Shown here piece by piece: positions 37,966 through 49,200 of a stretch of DNA of 64,000 nt; position 1 is the first letter of the stretch, and each line of letters begins with the position of its first letter. The stretch covers positions 13,878,460-13,942,459 of the forward strand of contig NC_064534.1 in NCBI RefSeq assembly GCF_023856365.1, in the 5' to 3' direction. The notes beneath the pieces were generated by a model. The model did no database searches. It had not been told where the DNA came from and was given only the letters and a program-made list of their open reading frames with translations. The position numbers and the translations under genes are program-made. The stretch comes from Brienomyrus brachyistius (lineage: Eukaryota > Chordata > Actinopteri > Osteoglossiformes > Mormyridae).

Positions 37966-38791
37966 TGCTGGTTTTATTCATGACGACAACCTGTTTCGAA
38001 GAGGGGTGTCCCTGATCTGCTCGACTCATCTCCAGCCTTTCATATTCTGGCTTTGCCCTTTTCATGTATCACACTGTTCACAAAATGGAGACAAACCACA
38101 TTCGATACCCAGTGTAAAGAAAACAAGCTGCAGTGTAGGAAAAACATTCAGGCGCTGGATACGAGGGGAAAGAAGTCATACCAAGCAAAGTCAGGTTCAC
38201 TCTAAGAATAATACATTCATAAATAAATACAGGAATTTGAAAGAAATAAAGCAAATAGCTGAACAAATGCCCCCTGTGCTGTAGTGTGACGGCGCCCAAC
38301 CCGCCCTCTCTGCCATCTAAATCTCTCAAAACCGGGAATAACATTAAGTCACGTCTGTGGCTATGACTTTCAGGGAGGCCGGAGAAGGGCAAGGCTTACG
38401 ACAGGATGAGCAGAGCGAAGAGAAAGGTCACCTCTATGGAACACGACAAGCACGACATGATTCACCGAAGACCCGAGCTGGAAATTTCCACAAGATTTCA
38501 AACTGTGCCCACTCACTCAGCCTCCATAGCAGCTTGTAAATGTAGGCATTTCATCTGTTTTTACGATAATTATAAAAGGAAAACCCAAAGCATTTAAGGA
38601 ACCACTGTCATACTTTCAGCCTGTATTATTTAGTACTTTACAGACCTTTTGGAATGGAGAAGAAATCAAATATAAAAGGCCTTCTTGATTATTATTACCA
38701 CCATTTAGCTAGCTGAAGTTCCAGTCAGGACCACTGGGGGGCATAGCCCACCTGACACATACGAATCCATTAAGAATGCTGGGGCTCGGGT
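37966..38791 (-). other. dbnl: Probable dbnl 3' untranslated region
   Basis: It lies directly downstream of the dbnl stop. The first AATAAA-type hexamer I find on the minus strand is near 37970, giving about 0.8 kb of 3' UTR. The end is inferred; the UTR could be longer. Confidence 0.45.
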
Positions 38792-40204
38792 TTACAGCAG
38801 CTCTACGTAATTGGCGGGAAACATCCCAAAGCGCCCGTCAGGGCCGTACCCCCGCCACCAGCCTTCGTCGATCATCTCTATGCATGTGATGATGTCATCA
38901 GGATCGAAGGAGATCTCCGTGTCGTCGGCTGTGGATGGGAAACAGAAAGCAGCGGTCAGGCAGGAGGAACGACAATACGTCACATGTCATGAGTTATTAA
39001 GCAAAGCTATCAACTTGCTATGTAATCCAGCCACCCCCCGCACTGAAGGCTTCAAGTTAGACTTGCTTGATTATGGGTGAATCTGAATACCAAGAACGAA
39101 AAGACCGTACTTCTGGTTTTGGCCAAGAACAAACTTGGGGAGCAATGAATCATGGGATTGGTCTCATGTGGCGAGGATGCAACCGACGTATCCTTGATAT
39201 TTGAGGCAGAGCAAGACCAGTATTCAGGGATTTTTAAAGTCCTCTGTACTTGTGTTCTTAGTATTGGACCTGGTCATCGGCAATGGAAGATGATGTAAAA
39301 CGGGTACATAAGAATACAAGTATGGCCAAGTACCCGTATTGAAATTCACAAACTCGTATTTATGGAACTTCTCAAATAAAAAAAAAAAAAAAACTGCCTG
39401 GATTTCCTTGAACTCGACAGAATATAATTCGACAGAGAAACCCATAGAAAGATATGGATCTATAACACAAAAGAAAAATGGAACATCACTGCAAAATGAA
39501 ATGAGGCACAATATTCATGTTTTCAATTTTTTTGTTTCAATAATTGTTGGAAGCCCAAATCATAACTGAAATTAAAATTTGATTAATTGGCCATCCCTAC
39601 TTGAAGCCATTTACAACCTTCTCAAAAAATTCAGGGATAGGCTATCAATTCGCTCAACTTGTACCCAAATAGTTATAGGTTTAAATCCCAAGATTTAAAC
39701 TACTGTAAATTACTGTGTTACCGTGGGTCAGGACTATGCTCAAAGCCAGGGCACAACTCTCATACCCTGGAGAAACGGACATTATAATATAATAATATGC
39801 AGTGGTTAGACTGAACTCGAGTTGGCTCAGCAAGTTCATCAACACGCCCTGGATATGTCAGAGGCTGCTCCTGCAACGACCACACCGGCTTTCTGATAAG
39901 CATGTCAGGGCAGATTCCCTCACCAGCCTGGTAGTCATAGAGTGCCCTGGCACAGATTCCCCGGTTGGCCCCCTCGTCCGCCTCATAAGCGTACGAGTTC
40001 TGTGCATCCACCTGGGAAACAGATGGAGGCTCAATGATTGACTAGTAAACCATGGGCTGTAGCCTATCACTGGTCTCAGACACACAAATACACACACACA
40101 TATGCACACACATTTTTTATAATTTATTATATATATGTATATATATAAATAAATTAAATCTTTTATCATTATGTGTGTGTGACGTGTGTGTGTGTATGTG
40201 TTTT

Positions 40205-40253
<49 letters not shown>

Positions 40254-43200
40254 TGATGCAACTTCACTAAGCTTAAATACGAAACGTCTTTACGCCTCAT
40301 ACACATAAGTACCCTGTTTAAATAAGTACCCTGTTCAAAGATATGCAGCTGTACTACAGGGTCTGAAATACATAAGCTGGGTAGTGAAAATAACGTACCA
40401 GAGAAGGTTCCTCATAGAGTGCATCGTTTCCAGCAACGTCGTTGTACGGCTCCTGCGTGGGAGTGGCGGCCCGGTTGGAGTTTCCGTCAGGGGTGGCACG
40501 GCTCTCCTCTGGCAGACCCAAACACAGAGACATGAAGGGCCACCTGCAGGCTTCACCCCGATGGGTGGCCTTCGTGGAAGCGAGCGCCAGTTCTGCTCTT
40601 GGGAGCCACACGACGACGACCGAGATAACGCGACTTCCACAATTTCAGGCAGCATTTTCTCAGCGCTTCGGCAGTGAAACTGACTCGGCTACAAGGGACC
40701 AGCACAACGTAGGAAAGTTCTGCACTGTGCAATAAGGGTAATTAAAGCAGCAGAGCTCAAACCCAGGCAGACAGCCCCCTCTTCTGCAGAGGAAATGAAG
40801 GCCAAGCAGGTCATGCCTGTATAAGGAGACCCCAAATTAGGTGTGTGAGAGAGTGTGGCTCGGTTTACAGACCTGCAGAATAAGCGGGGGAGGCTGAACG
40901 GACAGGGGAAGGAGACATCTGGCGGAGGGGTGAAGCGGGAGGCTCTGGGTCAGAAAACTGCCTGGACAAGAAGGGGCTCTGCACCCGGCCTGAGACGCCC
41001 GGGTGGGGGGGGGAGACGGACGGACGAGGATGGGGGTTATTCAGAGAAGGGGAGCAGGTGACAGAGACAAAATGGCAAGAGGTACAGAGATACAGGAGAT
41101 ACCGGGATACACAAACACGCGTTTGCATGCATATAATTGTGGGGACTCTCCATTCATTTCTATGGCCTTACCCTAATCCCAACAATGACCTTAAGCCACT
41201 ACACAGCCCTAACCTTAACCGCGAGTAACCTAATCAAAATACAAGTCTTTTGGGATTTTTGGTTTTTTTTGACTGCAGTAAGAGATTGAAGATTGACTGT
41301 CCCCTTCTGAGAAGCGCAAAAATGGTCCCCACAACGTCAAATAACAGGTTTCTGTCACATACTGAACATTTGGTCTCCATAATGTAATGTATATCTGACC
41401 CCCGCCCACCACACAGAGACACGCACACCCATACAAGAAAATGCTATTTATTTTTTTAAGACTATTCATCCCCATGGGAAAAATTTTCTGTTATGCAGCA
41501 GCATTTAAAAGAACTCCAGGCAGAATGGTTTCCTCCCAGATAAATAAGCAGTAAGAGTGTAAAGTACAGTGGTGGCTATAGCCAGATGCTGTCAGAATGA
41601 CAACAATGCATTTCTCACACATGCCCATCTGCATGACCTGTCTCAGTGCAATCAGGTTCACTGATTGTCTCCAAACTGTTTGTCTCCAAAGGAAATAGGC
41701 TCCACATCACCAGTACAACAGCAAGTTTGAAGAATGACAATAAAAGTGTCTGATATATATATACTGTTAACAAAATTAAGTGATTTCTTCAGCTGTACCT
41801 TCCTTCACTGCAATTAAGTGGCGTTCATTCACTTTTGGTGCAATTTGTGTTAAAATTTTGGGCAAAAACCTGGTGCTGATCAACAGTATGTCTGCAAAGT
41901 TTGAAAAAGACAACCGAACCAAAGTTTGGAAACATCCAAACATCCAAATCGAGCACTTGTTGTTCCTCACCTGGCTGCGGGCTGCTAGATGACTCTCTCT
42001 CACCCGGGGTCACGCCCCTCTCCTTCTGCCTGAACACCTCCCTGGGGTTCACTGCACGCTGGGAGATGACAGAGGCTGCTTCCTGTAAGAAACAGCCATT
42101 CAAGACCTGCACAAGGCCAACGAGAGCTTCACTGTCACAGTAAGGGCTTTGGCAAAGGTTAATGACACTAGCATAAGGGATTTAAGAGAAAAACTAGCCA
42201 CTGTGCAGAGCAGGGGTAAGACGAGGCAAGAGCAGACACAGTGTTGGGGAAGAGGAACTAGCAATGTACAAATCATAGTGGAAAAAAAAAGACCAGAGGG
42301 AAAGAATTCAGATGGAGTCTCCGGTCGATATGACTGAAGCCAAAGCTGCTATGGGGGAGGATGTGCGAAGTAACATCAGCAGAAGGTGATGAGAAAATGG
42401 AGGCCATCAACTTAAAGGAGGGTGGAGAAAGCAGATCCGACAGGGAAGGCCAGAGTGCCTCCAGACCCCGACAGCGGAGAAGGAAGCTAGAAAGCAAGTC
42501 GTAGGGGCAAGTCTAAAAGGAGGAATCCAAAGTAGCTGTAGACCCCACTCAGTTGAAGTGAAGGTGGTCCAGACATTGCAGAGAAAAGGAGACAAGGCAA
42601 CCAACTCGTGAGAAAGAAACGTTCTTCCACTCCAGAGAAAGACGGAGGACAGATGAGAGAAGCGGAAGCCTGGATGTACTAAAGCAGAGAACAGGCCACA
42701 GCGAGGACACTCACATGGGCCGTCTCCACCGACTGGCCACGCCACAGCACCTTCTGTCCAGCCACATGCTCCGCCTCTTGCTGCTCCTAAAAGCATCGCT
42801 GCGGGTCAACAACGGCGCCTACAGAACGCACACGTCCGAGACGCCACAGAACCTACGTCAAGGGTTCCGCGCACCTGGATGTGTCCAAGGAGCGCCCAGT
42901 AAAACGATTAACAGATGCCGTTTGGCAAACATGTCTGGTTTACACGTCGGGCTCTGCAGACTTCTGGACACCCCCACCGGCGTCTCGCTCATCGCATTCT
43001 CCAGAAACGTAGGTGCAGGCGGAGAAGCACAAAGGGACGCCGACACGGCCGGCCACTCACCCATCGTTGTCTCTCCTTCTCTCGGTCTTCAGCTTCCTGC
43101 TGCTGCTGGAACCTCCTGGCAGAACCAGAGGGAAGGATGAGCTCGGCTCTCTCCGGGCAACTTCTCAAAAAACACTGAACCTATTAAGCGGACATTTACC

Positions 43201-46200
43201 CAAAGCAAAGCACATTTTTGAGGGAGCGGGATCAGCAAATCCCCAGTGTAAGAGGCCCAATGCTGAATTCACCCTGCTGACCGCAAAACCTGAAGCAGAG
43301 GCTGGGTGCAACATTGGAGTGGAGGCTGACACACCACAGTCAGGTCCACTTCTCTTCTTTCCAACTGCTTGCATCTTCTCCACACTTCCACGTCCTATCC
43401 AGGTTTAGTTTTGCTTTTAAGTCCACTGCATTTAACTAACAGTGGCACCCTCCTGAGATTACATCCTTTAAGTAGAATGCCTTACACCCCACGGATACAA
43501 AGAGGCAGAAATAAGAGGCACGCAGTTACATCCGAGAATTTTTCCACACTACGTCTCTTATTCAACATCTTGGAAGCAGTAGCAATTGTTTTATCAGTGT
43601 GATTTATCATCAGCAACATCCAAGATCTGTTATGGTGTGAACATTTTATTGTTAGTGGTTTTATAACAATGCAAAAGTGAGGCATCTTTGACGAGTATTC
43701 TAGCATAAAATCATGGACCTGACTGTGAAAATTTGAGAGGCAATATTAGAAACAGTTTGCTAGACTGCTTCAGTCTTACGACGGATGCACAGTGTTAGGA
43801 AGGGCGCTATATAAACTATGACCCACTCACTCATCTCCTAACTGCTTATCCAGTATCACAGGGCATAGGGAACAAAACTGAGGAACATCCTGTATGTGCT
43901 GCCAGTCCATCACAAGGCACATAGTTATATATACATACATGCAATCAATTACTATACAAGAATTACGACACCTATTAGCCTAACTCAGTGGTTCTCAAAT
44001 TCAGTCCTCAGGACCCATTGCCCTGCTTGTTTTCCAGCTACACACTACTGACTGACTGAACACACCTGATCCAGGTAATTAGAAGCTGAAAGACAGCTGG
44101 GACTTGTGTGTGGGGCAGGGATAGCAGGAAAACAAGCAGGGCAGTGGGGCCCGAGGACTGAGTTTAAGAACCACTGGCCTAACTGCATGTCACTGGACTC
44201 CAGCAGAAAACAAGAGTACCTAGAGGAAACCTGCGTAAGCCGGGAAGAACGTACAATCTCCACACACTCAGAGCAGTGGTGGGATTTGAGCTCCCAGCTC
44301 TGGAGGTGCTACCCAGTGAGGCACCACGCCAGGCTGTACATTTCACCAAAAGTATGACAAAAATAATTAATTACCTAACATTTATAAGAGGTAGAAAACG
44401 TGCGAGGAGTCATGCACACTCGTAGCACGAGGGCCTCTCAGGACCAGCGCTGACTCACTTCTTCTGGTCGATCTGCTGGGCCCTCTCCTTGTAATTCTGC
44501 TCTCTCTGGGCAGCCTCTTGGGCCTCCCTCTCCTTGCGCTCACGCTCCAGCCGTTGGCGCTCCTCCACTGCCTTCCTGCGCTCCTCCTGGCGCCGAGACT
44601 CCTCGTCTCTCTGAAGGGCAGAAGGAGGATGCCTCCTCTGACTCACCGCAAAGGTGACTTAATTACCTCATGCTATTTGTAGGCACAGTCTCTGGGATCC
44701 ACCCCCACCTCCCCGCCACACATGCAGGCACGCACGTACGCACGTGTCTTATCTGCAAAAGTGCTTCATGTACAACATGCATGTATAATCATTACACGCC
44801 TGCAAGCGAGCCGTTAAACGATCATTGATAATGCACTCTTACCTCAGCCTGTGCCCAGAAATTGTCCTTGTTGGTCCTTTTGATCTCGGACAAGGCGTTG
44901 GTCTTCTGATAGACAGAGCCCTGCAGGCATCAGATTTCTCATGAGTGACATGAGCGTATCATTGACGTGCTCAAATTTTACCACAAGGTCAGGTTTAGGA
45001 TGCAGTCTGCAATGCAACACTAACCCTGTCGAGCATAACAGATACATTCACATTTATTTTTATTTCACAGATACTTCTGTTCAAAGCAATGCACAACTGA
45101 GACAAAACGGCACAATACAAAACGTACACGCTGTTGAGATTGACGAGGCAGAAATGCAGGTAGGCTGAGCTTCCAATGGAAATTATTATTTTTTTAAATA
45201 ATGCTTTATTTGCCAAGTACAAGCATGGGTACGTAGGAATTGTTCAGTTTTCGTATATCTGGTTTTGCTCTCCTTTGAGACACACACACAGACACAGCCG
45301 AGAGCGAAGCTGAACACAGGGCCGGCCATTAATCCAGCAGCCATGAAGCATTTCTTGAATGCCCAGTTAAGTGTAATCAGTACTGGAGCAGGAGCTAAAC
45401 AATGACTTTGAAACTCAGCAGGAACCTAATAAGACAAACATTCAAGTCGTCAAAAATTGCAACACTGAGAGCATTCAGGAAACATGAAGCGGCATGGGCC
45501 GATAGGGGTATTTCTGGAGCAGAATTTTCTTGGGGCATTTCTTGAAAGTGGAAAGGGAGTGTGAAAAAAGTTACACTTTGCAAAATTTACCTTTTCTATA
45601 TGAAATTCTTCTTGTATATGGACAGGAGAGTGCAGGACCAAGGCCACACCCCACACTCCTGAACACAAACAAAACTGCAAAGACACACTGGCACCCAGGC
45701 ACTGCACCCTCTGCCAACGCTGAGCCAGCCCAGTAGCTGATAACATTGTGTAAACAGGTCCGATTCTCCTCTGCACCTGCATTTTGCTGCCCGTTGAGTG
45801 CTGCCAGACAATAATTAGCCTCCTGCAAAGCCGCTGGATTAAACTCAGCTCCATTTTCAACGACGAGGACAAAACCGGCTGAAACCAGACACTACGCGGA
45901 TTTGTCTACAAAACAAACAGTGACCGATCATGAAAGGTTCCTTATCTGATTTCTAGAAAGTAAAAGGGTCATTTCACCCCCAGGACATAATAATGTATAA
46001 ATATGCATGAAAATAGCATGTATTATAAAGCTAGTTATCAGACAAAGTGTCCTCCACAATGTCTTCGTTGCAAAATTAACATGCATAAAGCAAAACTACC
46101 TAGAACTCTGTAAAAACGTTTCACCTATCACTGCCCACTAATGCTACCATTTCACTATGAAATATGATTAAAAACCTTCATAAATCTTTTTTGTATAGTT

Positions 46201-49200
46201 GTGTAACAGCATTTCCCATGTATGTTTTAAATACAGTTTCCTTATAGCAAATCAATAACATGCTAGTTAACCTGGGCACACAACTAAAATGTGTATTTTT
46301 TTCCCATTCAGTCCTGTTACCCTAGTACATTTCTGCTCCTAAAATATTTGGCACATTCCACAAGTGGTACGTTCAGCTGGACCATGCATCATTTCAGTTG
46401 CCTGAAAACCACAGGAAAACCAAAAGTATGCTCTCTCACTTTCTTTCCTGTGTTTTTGATGATATTTTAATTATGTCTGAGGCTTGCGACCTCAACACTC
46501 AGTCCTGTTACCCAAATGATTTCATAGATTTCATTTATTTATTAAAATAATATATATGTTTGCTAAGTTACTTGAATGTACTCGAAGCAATCACACTCTT
46601 CGGTTTGATGACATGCGGCTATGGTTCATGAATCTGCTAATTTTATGATACAACTCAGTCCTGTTACTTTGTCCTGTTACTTATGGAGAAAAGTACAACT
46701 AGCATTAATATATAGTGTTTTTTTTTTTTAAACCACAAATACATTTTTTTTGAACATGTAACCAATAATTTCTTTCACACTTTGAGGGGAACACAAAATA
46801 GCTAGTTGTTATGATTTTCAAATGATATTTAAATAGTTGCTTGAGATTTTGGTAACAGGACAGAGAAAAATGCAACCATCTTCCACTTAAAAACTGTATA
46901 AAACTAAATAATAAGCTACCTCAGACTGACCAGTCCACATTTTGAATAGTTAAATATACAGCCAGTAAAAAATGCACCACAGCACATTTTTTTTGTTTCA
47001 CTCATTTCTCAATTTATGGTTGTGTGTCTCTGAAAAATATATATTCTCTTTGCAAACTGCAGCCTGTTTCTTCCCCACTTCTCACTGATGAAGGGCTCCT
47101 TCCATTCTTTATGGGACTTCAGTCCTGCTTCTAGGAGCCTGATATGAACTGTCCTAGCTATGCACTTCACACCTGTACTTAATGGTTCCCATTCCTTTTG
47201 AACATTACTTGATGTCATTTGCCGATTCATGAGAAACAGTCTCATGAGTCAACGGTCATCTCTGGCATTAGAAACATTGCTTCCGCCCGCTACCTGACCG
47301 GTTTTTGGTTATTCTCCGTGTCTCCAACCTTATTCTTGTGTGCTGCTGCCTTGAACCTGAAAGCAACGTGCTGCACAGCAAAGCCTTCTGTCAGCAGAAC
47401 CAGGATTAAACCAGGATTTACAAATGCAGATTTGTTTAAAAACAGAGTGGTCGATTAATTTTTTTCCACGGCTGTATGTGTTATTAGATAGTTGAAAAAG
47501 ATTTTATTATTAGATTAGATTTTATTAAGGTACAACTAAAGGTTCTCAAAGCTACTGGGTTTTAAAATAGCTGAATATGTACCGTTACTTATCCATCCAT
47601 CCTAATTCCAAACATTTATGCACTAGAGGGTTGTGATGAGCCTGGAGTTCATCCCAGAAAGCAGAGGGTGCAAGGCAGGAGTGAGTATACTGAGTATTCA
47701 ATGAGGTGTCAGTACACTGCAGGGCACGCACTGACATATACAAACATAATCTGGGAAATTAATGGATCAATTCAGCTAAATTGTATGTTTCGGAAGGTGG
47801 GAGGAAACCAGAGTAGCGTCTAAAGGGGGCGGCATGTGACTAAGCCTCTGTGCCTGCGATGAGAAGGTCGCCGGTTTGAACCTGGCCTCGGCAGAATAAT
47901 CACATCTGTGGACCCGTGAGCAAAGCCCATAACCCCTTTGCTCTCACTGAGAGCATAATGGAGTGGGCAAAGAGAGAATTTCCCCATAGGGATCAATAAA
48001 GTATCATTATTGCTAGAGGAAACTTGCACTAACAGAGCAAGAACAGAGGGAAATACAATCCTGGTGAAAGGGCAGCAATTTCAGCCCCCTAAACCAAACA
48101 TGCACCCAGGAAGATAAGTTAATAAATGACAAAAGATTTATACAGCCAGACGTACCACAGGTCCCTGGGGGCCAGTATCACGGAAGCGACTGGACTCCTT
48201 GTGGAAGTTGTAGTTGGCTCCCGAGGCCTTGGCCACCTTCTGCATGATGACCTCGGGCTCCACGTCCTGCTCCGCTCGGGCGTTGATGGTCACGTGGGCC
48301 CCCTGAAATGATGTCGGGAAACAGTCACATGGCCACGAAGGAGCAAAGTTCAGAATGCACAGAAACAGTCAATTTGACAATACAACTAACTTCAGAGCAA
48401 GTACTGTAAAAGGCAAACATTCTGTGCCCTCCTTGACAGAGTGATGGAAAATAAAGACTCTTAAAACAAACAGAGCCGGACAGGAGTAGGAATAAGCTAA
48501 CTGGGTGTGTTACTTCAGTCTAAAGTTCTCATACCATCTTGTTCCCAGTCCCTCCTCAACCAGGCCTTTTAGGCTAAGATCCAGACTCACCGTCCATGTG
48601 CATAAGACCCTGCTTTAGATGGTCTTAAAAGACGCAGCTTTGGTACATTATTTCCTGTATTCGTAGGTCGCAGGTCACAGGCTGCGACAGAAAGGTTCAA
48701 AGATTCCAGAGAAAAAACAATAACTGGACATTAAAGGTCACTCGGCAGACGTATGTATCACTTCTGCAGTATAAGGCCATATTATTATCATGGCCTTGAT
48801 CACAACACAACTCAATGAAGCATTTATCAATTGCAGGCAGAGTAATTGTATCAACACTAGGCCTTTAATCAGATCAGCTGCAAGGACACCGTCAAGGCCT
48901 CCCCTCTGATCCTCACCTGTATATCGCTTAGGACATACATTTGCTATAAAAGAAATGAATATAACTATTTTTTCATTTATTCTGAAAACTTTAAATGGCA
49001 AAAAAAGGTACAAAATAACATCTGGAATAGTGAGTCTGCCATATCCACGGGGTAAAAAAAAAAATAATTAAAAAAGGCACTGAAATCATTTGAGGAAGTG
49101 AGTCATGAAACAACACAGCAGCACTTGCCCTAATGGATGTACGCTTGTCATTTTCATGCAGGATAAAGAGAGCGTGAGCTCAGGAGTAAAGAGCAAAGCT

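Noticed and set aside
40172..40249. Possible CRISPR-like or structured array
   Set aside because: It is a plain TG/AC microsatellite; nothing in the window has regularly spaced unique spacers.
42407..43408. Several overlapping 90-140 aa frames on both strands near dbnl exons 8-9
   Set aside because: They are shadows of a GC-richer intron region; only 43061-43115 and 41971-42082 fit splice sites and phase.
45450..45872. 140-aa open frame on the minus strand within a dbnl intron
   Set aside because: No similarity to Dbnl or any family I know, and splicing in phase between exons 5 and 6 is already complete without it.
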